Source: Lachnospiraceae bacterium
GTDB lineage: Bacteria > Bacillota_A > Clostridia > Lachnospirales > Lachnospiraceae
Direction of reading: 5' to 3'
Assembly: GCA_017464045.1 (NCBI GenBank)
Contig: JAFUEG010000372.1
Span: 1-5,283, forward strand
Length of the DNA stretch: 5,283 nucleotides
The number at the start of each line of letters is the position of its first letter. Positions within the stretch are counted from its first letter, which is position 1. Below are positions 1-5,283 of the stretch, piece after piece. The notes beneath the pieces were generated by a model that had not been told where the DNA came from, searched no databases, and saw nothing but the letters and a program-made list of their open reading frames with translations. Position numbers and translations under genes: made by a program.

Positions 1-777
1 AGTGACGATGCCATAAAAAATATAGCAAATGAATCGAAGACACCACTTCAGCTTTTAAATTATATTAACAAGGCTATAAGTGAATCTTTTAAGGAAAATC
101 CTGAAAGCTTTAATTTAAATGATATTAAACAGTTTTTTACTTCAGAAGAGTATAATAAGGTTTTATCCGGTGGTATAAACAAAAAATTCACTCTTGATAC
201 AAAGGACATGAAAAATCCAAGTGAAATTGATGATTTATATAAGAGTATGTATGAAAAAACAGATAAACTTATGAAGGCTTTTTCAGAAAGTTCAGGAAGT
301 GCAGGTAAAAATCTTTCAGAGAATGCAAAGGGTATGCAGGAAAGAATTGATTTTATGCAGACTCTTAATAATATGTACTCATATGCACAGATTCCATTTA
401 GAAATGATGGAAATGATGCTAATTCAGAGCTTTTTGTATATATGAATAAAAAGAAGATGAACGAAGCAAAAGATAATATAAGTGCTTTGCTTCATCTTGA
501 TATGAAGTTCCTTGGTCCGACAGACGTACATGTAAGTCTGCATGGTAATAATGTACATACCAGATTTTATGTTGAAGATGAACAAAGTGCAAAAATAATT
601 GATGAGCATATGACTATGCTTGAAAAGGCAATAAAAGAAACCGGACATACGCTTACAAATGAGGTTATAACCAGAGAACCCGCACTTGCTTTACCTGAAA
701 ATATGGTTGTAAATGAAATGTTTGGAAATGAACTTGAAAAGAGTGTTAAAAGATATTCGTTTGATGTAAGAATGTAA
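1..777 (+). CDS. FliK-like protein (flagellar hook-length control C-terminal domain), 5' end missing
   Basis: The reading frame is open from the first base of the window to a TAA at 775-777, giving 258 residues of a longer protein. The ATG at 208 is therefore probably an internal methionine and not the start: the 69 codons before it are uninterrupted and coding-like, and no Shine-Dalgarno box precedes it. The first ~125 residues are polar and look helical, with no membrane segment. From about residue 128 (YAQIPFR, then ELFVYMNKKK at 143-152) to about 225 the sequence resembles the FliK C-terminal domain: a strand around LHLDMKFLG (164-172), a second strand pair (VHVSL, VHTRFYV), then a helix ending near G215. 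FliK proteins measure hook length and switch the substrate class of the flagellar type III exporter through FlhB. The next gene encodes an FlhB-C-like protein, which supports the call. The pair resembles B. subtilis ylqG-ylqH. It may not be the true flagellar FliK. Confidence 0.72.
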   Translation, partial: SDDAIKNIANESKTPLQLLNYINKAISESFKENPESFNLNDIKQFFTSEEYNKVLSGGINKKFTLDTKDMKNPSEIDDLYKSMYEKTDKLMKAFSESSGSAGKNLSENAKGMQERIDFMQTLNNMYSYAQIPFRNDGNDANSELFVYMNKKKMNEAKDNISALLHLDMKFLGPTDVHVSLHGNNVHTRFYVEDEQSAKIIDEHMTMLEKAIKETGHTLTNEVITREPALALPENMVVNEMFGNELEKSVKRYSFDVRM

Positions 778-831
778 AAAAACTATAAGTTTCTTACGTG
801 TTTTGATATAGATTTCACATGAGGTGGTTTT

Positions 832-1143
832 ATGGAATACGGATTCAACAAAAAGAATAATAATGCCAAGTCTGAACCTAAGAAAAAGGCTGTTGCACTT
901 ATGTATGAGCCGGGTAGCCAGGCACCGCAGGTTGTTGCTTCAGGTAAGGGACTTGTTGCAGATAAAATAATTGAAACAGCAAAACAAAGTGATGTGCCAT
1001 TGTATAAAGATACAAATCTTGCTGAAACACTACTTAATCTTGATATAGGTGACTGCATTCCTCCTGAACTATATGGAGTTGTAGCTGAGATACTTGTATA
1101 TGTGGACAAGATGGATAAGATAAAAGAAAAACTTGGCATGTAA
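832..1143 (+). CDS. FlhB C-terminal-domain-like protein (YlqH/FlhX type)
   Basis: This is a 103-residue soluble protein matching only the cytoplasmic C-terminal part of FlhB, the type III export switch protein (about 350 residues with four membrane helices in full-length members). After a lysine/asparagine-rich tail (1-20) the conserved pattern is visible: KAVALMYEPG, then APQVVASGKGLVADKIIETA, then VPLYKDTNLAETLL, then IPPELYGVVAEILVYV. It has no membrane segments. The self-cleavage motif NPTH, which in FlhB directly precedes the YAVAL-like strand, reads EPKK here, so the catalytic Asn is absent and autocleavage is not expected. The start is supported by a GAGGTGG box at 821-827. It lies 54 bases after the FliK-like gene, and FliK and FlhB act together in the export switch, so the two products probably interact. 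Similar stand-alone FlhB-C proteins (FlhX in epsilonproteobacteria, YlqH in Bacillus) are known. Their role is only partly understood. Confidence 0.85.
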   Translation: MEYGFNKKNNNAKSEPKKKAVALMYEPGSQAPQVVASGKGLVADKIIETAKQSDVPLYKDTNLAETLLNLDIGDCIPPELYGVVAEILVYVDKMDKIKEKLGM

Positions 1144-1154
1144 GCTTTTATAGC

Positions 1155-1160
1155 AGGAGG
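1155..1160 (+). promoter_or_regulatory. Ribosome binding site of the yraN gene
   Basis: AGGAGG lies seven bases before the ATG at 1168. A second ATG at 1164 sits only three bases from this box and opens a frame that stops after six codons, so the spacing and the conserved protein start both select 1168. Confidence 0.85.
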
Positions 1161-1167
1161 TTTATGG

Positions 1168-1542
1168 ATGTACAAAAAAACTAATAAGAGAGCTCTTGGA
1201 GAAGAAAAAGAAAAACTCGCAGCTGACTATCTTAGAAGTTTAGGCTATGATATCCTTGAAACCAATTATAGGACAAAATATGAAGAGATTGATATAATTG
1301 CAAGAGATGAAGGAACGATTGTTTTTGTTGAAGTAAAGTATAGGAATAGTGATAAGTACGGTAACCCTTTGGAAGCAGTTACATTTTCAAAACAAAGACG
1401 AATTAGTATGGGAGCGGTTTATTATCTTAGCCAAAATAATATTTCTGTAGATAACTCATCTATAAGATTTGATGCTATCGGAATATCAAAAGGTGAGATA
1501 AAGCATATAAAGGACGCATTTAGTTATATGGGTTATAGATAA
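1168..1542 (+). CDS. yraN: YraN family (UPF0102) endonuclease-fold protein
   Basis: The product has 124 residues, the usual family length of about 115-130. The restriction-endonuclease-like core is visible: helix LGEEKEKLAADYLRSLGY (10-27) containing E15, then NYRTKYEEIDIIA (33-45) with E40 and D42, then VFVEVKYR (52-59) with E55 and K57, then a conserved G...AV...K..RI..GA..YL helix region (about 65-87), and a C-terminal IRFDAIGI strand. D42, E55 and K57 form the D-(X)n-E-X-K metal-binding set of this nuclease superfamily. Two usual glycines are replaced: the GE before the first helix is KE (K14), and GEID is EEID (E39). Catalytic residues are kept, so activity remains possible. The biological role of the family is not well defined; links to DNA processing or recombination have been proposed from the fold. 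The gene starts 24 bases after the FlhB-like gene and is probably co-transcribed with it. Confidence 0.93.
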   Translation: MYKKTNKRALGEEKEKLAADYLRSLGYDILETNYRTKYEEIDIIARDEGTIVFVEVKYRNSDKYGNPLEAVTFSKQRRISMGAVYYLSQNNISVDNSSIRFDAIGISKGEIKHIKDAFSYMGYR

Positions 1543-1571
1543 GCTTTTGATTGATTAAGGACATAAAACAT

Positions 1572-1594
1572 ATTGTTTTGAAATGATAAACAAT
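1572..1594. promoter_or_regulatory. Inverted repeat overlapping the candidate -35 region
   Basis: ATTGTTT (1572-1578) and its exact reverse complement AAACAAT (1588-1594) flank nine bases. The left arm also pairs with AAAACA (1565-1570), which forms a tight palindrome with TGTTTT (1574-1579) around the three bases TAT. The repeats cover the -35 and spacer of the candidate promoter, where an operator would sit. The arms are almost pure A/T, so chance is a real alternative. Confidence 0.25.
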
Positions 1595-1602
1595 TATATA
1601 AT
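1573..1602 (+). promoter_or_regulatory. Candidate sigma-A promoter for the pgeF-DUF512-der unit
   Basis: A perfect -10 hexamer TATAAT lies at 1597-1602, with a partial -35 TTGTTT at 1573-1578 and an 18-base spacer. This predicts transcription starting near 1609 and a leader of about 40 bases before the pgeF ATG. It lies in the only gap over 60 bases in the window. A better -35-like TTGAAA (1578-1583) is only 13 bases from the TATAAT, too close to pair with it; it could instead pair with a weak GATACT (1603-1608) at 19 bases. The region is very AT-rich, so a chance match is possible. Confidence 0.5.
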
Positions 1603-1638
1603 GATACTATCTATATTGAAAAGTATTAATTTATCTTC

Positions 1639-1645
1639 GAGGTGG
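1639..1645 (+). promoter_or_regulatory. Ribosome binding site of pgeF
   Basis: GAGGTGG ends four bases before the ATG at 1650, the same box and spacing as for the FlhB-like gene (821-827). It fixes the start of pgeF at 1650 and so supports the N-terminal extension of the product as real. Confidence 0.8.
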
Positions 1646-1649
1646 AATT

Positions 1650-2570
1650 ATGGAAAGAAAAAGATTTGATATTAGAACAGATGCAAAATTATTATTAAAA
1701 AGAAATGAACACTTACAAAAGTTTATTGAGCCATACAGTAATGATAACAGAACTACATATATCGATTATACAAGCACCCCGGTTATTAAATATAAGATAT
1801 TTGACGGATATGATAAGCTTGTAACAGGTTTTTCAACAAAACTCGGAGGAGTAAGCAGAGCACATTTATACAGTCTTAATCTTAGCTTTACACGCGGTGA
1901 TGAAGCTGATAATGTTATAGAAAATCATAAAAGATTTGCAAAAGCAGTAGGATATGACATAGAAAGACTCGTATTTTCCAATCAGGTGCATGGAACCAAT
2001 ATCAGAGTAATTGACAGTGAAGAGGATGCCGGAAAGGGAATGATTAAGGTCAGTGATATCAAAGAGGTTGATGGCCTTGTTACAAATCTTTCCAATATAC
2101 CGCTTATGACCTTTTATGCTGATTGCGTTCCTATATATTATTACGATAAGGTTAATAATGTTATAGGCCTGGTGCATTCGGGTTGGAAGGGAACGGTAAG
2201 CAATATTGCCGGCAAGATGGTACAGACAATGCAGGAGGTGTATAATTCCAATCCTTCGGATATAGTATGTGCAATCGGACCTTCGATATGCAAAAATTGC
2301 TATGAGGTTGATGATGTTGTAATTGACAGAGTTAAAGAAAGCTTTAATGAAGAAGAATATAAACAGATTGTAGAAGAAAAGCAGGACGGTAAATATCAGC
2401 TGGATTTACATCTGGCATGTAAGATAAATCTTATGAATGCCGGTATTTTGGAAGAAAATATCGCTATGCCTGATTTGTGTACCTGCTGCAACAATAATAT
2501 ATTATATTCACACAGAGCAAGCAACGGAAAGCGCGGAAACCTTGCTGCTGTTATTATGCTTAAGGAATAA
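1650..2570 (+). CDS. pgeF: Peptidoglycan editing factor PgeF (YfiH/YlmD, polyphenol oxidase/laccase-like family)
   Basis: The 306-residue product has the full family signature: FSTKLGGVS (61-69), NLS (77-79), NQVHG with H114, EVDGLVTN (139-146), ADCVPI with C159, GLVHSGWKGT with H176, IGPSICKNCYEV (209-220), CTCC (277-280), YSHR (286-289) and RGNLAAVIML near the C-terminus. H114, C159 and H176 correspond to the His-Cys-His metal/catalytic site of YfiH. In E. coli the enzyme removes wrongly incorporated L-Ser in place of L-Ala at position one of the muropeptide stem; family members have also been reported with laccase-like or purine nucleoside activities. There is no signal peptide, so it should be cytoplasmic. 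The first ~45 residues are a charged extension relative to the ~245-residue E. coli protein. The usual R in STR.GG is K64. It heads the downstream unit, with its own candidate promoter and a strong ribosome binding site. Confidence 0.93.
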   Translation: MERKRFDIRTDAKLLLKRNEHLQKFIEPYSNDNRTTYIDYTSTPVIKYKIFDGYDKLVTGFSTKLGGVSRAHLYSLNLSFTRGDEADNVIENHKRFAKAVGYDIERLVFSNQVHGTNIRVIDSEEDAGKGMIKVSDIKEVDGLVTNLSNIPLMTFYADCVPIYYYDKVNNVIGLVHSGWKGTVSNIAGKMVQTMQEVYNSNPSDIVCAIGPSICKNCYEVDDVVIDRVKESFNEEEYKQIVEEKQDGKYQLDLHLACKINLMNAGILEENIAMPDLCTCCNNNILYSHRASNGKRGNLAAVIMLKE

Positions 2571-2584
2571 ACGGTAATATAAAA

Positions 2585-3910
2585 ATGAAAAAACATTTAA
2601 TTTGTGGTGTTGAGGAAGAAAGCATAGCTGCTGAGCTTGAGATAGAAGAAGGCGACTTCCTCATTTCAATTAATGACAAAGAAATTAAGGATATATTTGA
2701 CTATCATTATCTTGTTGAGGATGAATATCTTGAGGTTTTAATTGAAAAAGCAGATGGTGAGGAATGGTTACTCGAGGTTGAAAAGGATGCGGATGAGGAT
2801 CTTGGACTTAGTTTTGGAGAATCACTTATGGACAGCTATAAAAGCTGTCACAATAAATGCGTCTTTTGCTTTATCGACCAGAATCCTCCGGGGATGCGTG
2901 AGACAATATATTTTAAGGATGATGATACAAGACTTTCTTTTTTGCAGGGTAACTATGTTACACTAACCAATTTGTTGGAAAAGGATATTGAAAGAATAAT
3001 TGAATATAAACTCGCACCAATTAATATTTCTGTGCATACGACCAACGAAAAGCTTAGATGTGAGATGCTGCATAACAGATTTGCAGGAAGACTTCTCACA
3101 TACATGGACATGCTTTATAAAGCCGGTATACCTATGAATGCACAGATTGTTTTATGCAAGGGTATAAATGACGGCAAAGAGCTTGAAAAAACAATAAGTG
3201 ATTTGATGGAGTATGCTCCGGTAATTCAGAGTCTTTCTGTTGTTCCTGTCGGTTTAACAAAATATCGTGAGGGGCTTTATAAGCTTGAACCTTTCAATGA
3301 GGAAGATGCGAAGGCTGTTATAGATATAATCCATAAGTATCAAAAGCTTGCCATGGAAAAATTCGGATATCATTTTGTTCATGCAAGTGATGAATGGTAT
3401 ATTAATGCAGGCTATGAAATTCCTGATGAGGATAATTATGACGGATATATCCAGCTTGAAAATGGTGTAGGTATGACAAGGCTTTTCTTAAATGAACTTA
3501 CATCCTCGGTGGAGGATTATTTAAAAAGACATAAAAAGCCTTCGAATAAGGTGCTTAATATATCAACCATATCCGGTGTACTCGCATATCCTTTGTTTTG
3601 TCAGGGAATGGATATTGTTAAAAAAGCATTTCCAAAGGTCAATATAAATACTTTCAGGATAATCAATAATTTTTTTGGTGAAAAAATAACGGTTACAGGC
3701 CTTTTAACAGGTGGAGATATTATAAGTCAGTTAAAGGATAAGGATTTGGGTGATGCTTTATTTTTGCCGTCAAATACACTCAAAGCTGATGAGGATATTT
3801 TCCTTGATGATGTCACATTGGACGAGCTTCAAAATGCTTTACAAGTTCCGGTGATTATTGTACAATCAGAAGGTATGGATTTTATTGAGAAAATACTTGA
3901 TTTTAAATAG
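2585..3910 (+). CDS. DUF512 protein with N-terminal PDZ-like and radical-SAM-like domains, function unknown
   Basis: This 441-residue soluble protein has three parts. Residues 1-65 form a PDZ-like domain ([23 protein letters not shown] is its typical core). Residues about 80-290 contain C88-X3-C92-X2-C95 (CHNKCVFC followed by [10 protein letters not shown]), the spacing that binds the [4Fe-4S] cluster of radical-SAM enzymes, followed by a barrel-like region ([38 protein letters not shown]). The C-terminal DUF512 region, about 215-437, includes HASDEWY (266-272) and TGLLTGGDI (371-379). No substrate is known for the family; a role as an S-adenosylmethionine-dependent or Fe-S oxidoreductase is inferred from the cysteine motif. 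The ATG at 2585 matches the family start, but there is no good Shine-Dalgarno box within range. The gene begins 14 bases after the pgeF stop, so it is probably translated by coupling. Der follows after 20 bases, and neighbourhoods with der recur in Firmicutes. Confidence 0.9.
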   Translation: MKKHLICGVEEESIAAELEIEEGDFLISINDKEIKDIFDYHYLVEDEYLEVLIEKADGEEWLLEVEKDADEDLGLSFGESLMDSYKSCHNKCVFCFIDQNPPGMRETIYFKDDDTRLSFLQGNYVTLTNLLEKDIERIIEYKLAPINISVHTTNEKLRCEMLHNRFAGRLLTYMDMLYKAGIPMNAQIVLCKGINDGKELEKTISDLMEYAPVIQSLSVVPVGLTKYREGLYKLEPFNEEDAKAVIDIIHKYQKLAMEKFGYHFVHASDEWYINAGYEIPDEDNYDGYIQLENGVGMTRLFLNELTSSVEDYLKRHKKPSNKVLNISTISGVLAYPLFCQGMDIVKKAFPKVNINTFRIINNFFGEKITVTGLLTGGDIISQLKDKDLGDALFLPSNTLKADEDIFLDDVTLDELQNALQVPVIIVQSEGMDFIEKILDFK

Positions 3911-3930
3911 AAAAGAAACGGAGAGAAGAT

Positions 3931-5253
3931 ATGAGCAGACCGGTAGTTGCCATAGTTGGCAGACCAAATGTTGGTAAGTCAACTCTTTTTAATGCCCTGG
4001 CAGGAGATAAAATCTCCATAGTTCAAGACACACCGGGTGTTACAAGAGACAGAATATATGCCGATGTAAGCTGGCTGAATTATAATTTTACAATAGTTGA
4101 TACAGGCGGTATCGAGCCTGAAAGTAATGATATCATATTAAAGAGCATGCGTGAACAGGCTGAAATTGCCATAGAGACAGCAGATGTTATTATATTTATA
4201 ACTGACGTAAGACAGGGACTTGTGGATGCGGACGGCAAGGTCGCAGATATGCTTAGACGTTCTCATAAACCTGTTGTACTGGTTGTAAATAAGGTTGACA
4301 GTTTTGAAAAATTTATGCCTGATGTCTATGAGTTTTACAATCTGGGTATAGGTGATCCTGTTCCTATATCAGCTGCGTCACAGCTTGGAATCGGAGATAT
4401 GCTTGATATTGTAGTTGGTTATTTTGATGAATCCTCACTTGAAGAGGAAGAAGATGAAAGACCGAGGATTGCAATAATCGGTAAGCCTAACGTTGGTAAA
4501 TCATCGATAATCAATAAGCTTTTGGGTGAAGACAGAGTTATCGTATCTGATATAGCGGGAACCACAAGAGATGCTATAGATACGACGATAACACGAAATG
4601 GAACCGAATATGTATTTATCGATACTGCGGGCTTAAGGCGTAAAAATAAAATTAAAGAAGAGATAGAACGCTATAGCATCATAAGAACAGTTTCCGCAGT
4701 TGAAAGATGTAATGTAGCTGTTCTGGTTATAGATGCCGTTTTTGGAGTAACCGAACAGGATGCCAAGATTGCAGGTATAGCCCATGAAAGAGGCAAAGGC
4801 ATGATAATTGCCGTAAATAAATGGGATGCTATAGAAAAGGATGACAAAACAATATATAAGTTTACAAACGAAATAAGGGAAAAGCTTGCATATATGCCAT
4901 ATGCTGAGCTGATATTTATATCTGCCGAAACAGGTCAGAGACTTCCTAAGCTGTTTGAGGTGATTGACAGCGTTATAGAAAATCATTCACTTAGAATTGC
5001 AACCGGTGTAGTAAATGAAATTATGGCCGAAGCAGTTGCGCTTAACCCACCGCCAACGGATAAGGGTAAGAGACTCAGACTTTACTATATAACTCAGGTT
5101 GCTGTTAAGCCCCCTACCTTTGTAATATTTGTAAATGACAAGGAGCTTATGCATTTTTCATATACAAGATATATTGAAAACAAGATAAGGGAAGCTTTTG
5201 GCTTTAGGGGAACACCATTAAAATTTTTAATTCGTGAGAGGAAAGAAAAATAA
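3931..5253 (+). CDS. der: Ribosome biogenesis GTPase Der (EngA)
   Basis: Der is a cytoplasmic tandem GTPase needed for late assembly of the 50S ribosomal subunit, and is essential in most bacteria. The product is 440 residues, normal for the family, and complete. First G domain: P-loop GRPNVGKS (10-17), DTPGVTRDR (33-41) with the switch threonine, DTGG (57-60), NKVD (120-123), SAAS (147-150). A short acidic linker (about 168-177, EEEEDE) leads to the second G domain: GKPNVGKS (184-191), AGTTRD (209-214), DTAG (231-234), NKWD (296-299), SAETG (331-335). The C-terminal KH-like domain (about 350-435) ends in GFRGTPLKF. All G motifs are intact. A GGAGAG box (3920-3925) lies five bases before the ATG. 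It is the last full gene of the unit and its stop codon overlaps the next start. Confidence 0.98.
   Translation: MSRPVVAIVGRPNVGKSTLFNALAGDKISIVQDTPGVTRDRIYADVSWLNYNFTIVDTGGIEPESNDIILKSMREQAEIAIETADVIIFITDVRQGLVDADGKVADMLRRSHKPVVLVVNKVDSFEKFMPDVYEFYNLGIGDPVPISAASQLGIGDMLDIVVGYFDESSLEEEEDERPRIAIIGKPNVGKSSIINKLLGEDRVIVSDIAGTTRDAIDTTITRNGTEYVFIDTAGLRRKNKIKEEIERYSIIRTVSAVERCNVAVLVIDAVFGVTEQDAKIAGIAHERGKGMIIAVNKWDAIEKDDKTIYKFTNEIREKLAYMPYAELIFISAETGQRLPKLFEVIDSVIENHSLRIATGVVNEIMAEAVALNPPPTDKGKRLRLYYITQVAVKPPTFVIFVNDKELMHFSYTRYIENKIREAFGFRGTPLKFLIRERKEK
5237..5241 (+). promoter_or_regulatory. Ribosome binding site for the gene after der
   Basis: AGAGG lies within the last codons of der, 11 bases before the ATG at 5253. 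The purine-rich GAAAG just after it could also contribute. This supports 5253 as a genuine start. Confidence 0.5.
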
Positions 5254-5283
5254 TGTTAGCAGGATTAGCCGCAAGATTAGCAA
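5253..5283 (+). CDS. Start of the next gene, cut by the window end; possibly plsY
   Basis: An ATG at 5253-5255 shares its A with the Der stop codon (TAATG), a typical translational coupling arrangement, and opens a frame to the window end: [10 protein letters not shown]. Ten residues cannot identify a protein. The start is hydrophobic, as expected for a membrane protein. In many Clostridia der is followed by plsY, the membrane glycerol-3-phosphate acyltransferase, and then gpsA, so plsY is the leading guess from gene order alone. Confidence 0.45.
   Translation, partial: MLAGLAARLA

Noticed and set aside
208..210. ATG at 208 as the true start of the FliK-like gene
   Set aside because: The same frame is open and coding-like for the 69 codons back to the window edge, and no Shine-Dalgarno box precedes this ATG.
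424..648. Minus-strand reading frame of 74 codons inside the FliK-like gene
   Set aside because: It lies wholly opposite a well-supported coding region, has no ribosome binding site context, and its Phe/Ile/Tyr-rich product is what the complement of an AT-rich gene gives.
764..799. Stem with arms ATGTAAGAA and TTCTTACGT around the stop codon of the FliK-like gene, as a terminator
   Set aside because: The stem is AT-rich with one wobble pair and an 18-base loop, and only four T follow. It is too weak to call a rho-independent terminator, and the next gene appears to be in the same unit.
783..1175. Minus-strand reading frame of 130 codons opposite the FlhB-like gene
   Set aside because: The + strand product has a clear FlhB-C pattern and a good ribosome binding site. 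The antisense product shows no recognisable domain and is a shadow.
1164..1184. Six-codon frame from ATG 1164 as a leader peptide before yraN
   Set aside because: Only three bases from the Shine-Dalgarno box and overlapping the better-spaced yraN start; nothing suggests attenuation.
1866..2177. Minus-strand reading frame of 103 codons inside pgeF
   Set aside because: Covered by the catalytic region of PgeF on the + strand; no family resemblance.
2396..2596. Minus-strand reading frame of 66 codons across the pgeF / DUF512 junction
   Set aside because: It is opposite the conserved PgeF C-terminus and DUF512 start; no independent support.
2742..2966. Second + strand reading frame of 74 codons inside the DUF512 gene
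   Set aside because: Out of frame with the conserved PDZ/radical-SAM coding sequence and without a ribosome binding site.
4633..4986. Minus-strand reading frame of 117 codons inside der
   Set aside because: Opposite the second GTPase domain, which is fully conserved; the aromatic-rich product is a codon-bias artefact.

Overview
The window is a gene-dense, AT-rich stretch with every supported gene on the + strand. Strong Shine-Dalgarno boxes (GAGGTGG, AGGAGG), very short intergenic gaps and the gene order all point to a low-GC Firmicute. The set FliK-like / FlhB-like / YraN / PgeF / DUF512 / Der is most like the Clostridia, probably a Lachnospiraceae-type organism. That placement is inferred from gene content and codon flavour, not from a marker search.

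Layout. Bases 1-777 hold the 3' end of a FliK-like protein whose start lies outside the window. Next comes a small soluble FlhB-C-terminal-like protein (832-1143; YlqH/FlhX type), then the UPF0102 nuclease-fold protein YraN (1168-1542). These three are closely packed and look like one transcription unit. A 107-base AT-rich gap (1543-1649) carries a candidate sigma-A promoter and a small inverted repeat. After it come the multicopper-oxidase-like / peptidoglycan-editing protein PgeF (1650-2570), a PDZ plus radical-SAM-like DUF512 protein of unknown function (2585-3910), and the double-GTPase ribosome assembly factor Der (3931-5253). The first ten codons of another gene follow (5253 to the window end), and its ATG overlaps the Der stop codon.

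How they fit together. The first block pairs two proteins related to the flagellar export specificity switch (FliK-like and FlhB-C-like), next to a housekeeping nuclease-family gene. The second block looks like a cell-envelope and ribosome maintenance operon: PgeF corrects peptidoglycan precursors, Der matures the 50S subunit, and the gene after Der may begin a membrane enzyme. The DUF512 protein between them is the least understood product. I saw no mobile element, CRISPR array, rRNA, tRNA or convincing terminator. The content is mostly conserved chromosomal backbone. The points most worth a second look are the FliK/FlhB-like pair and the DUF512 radical-SAM candidate.
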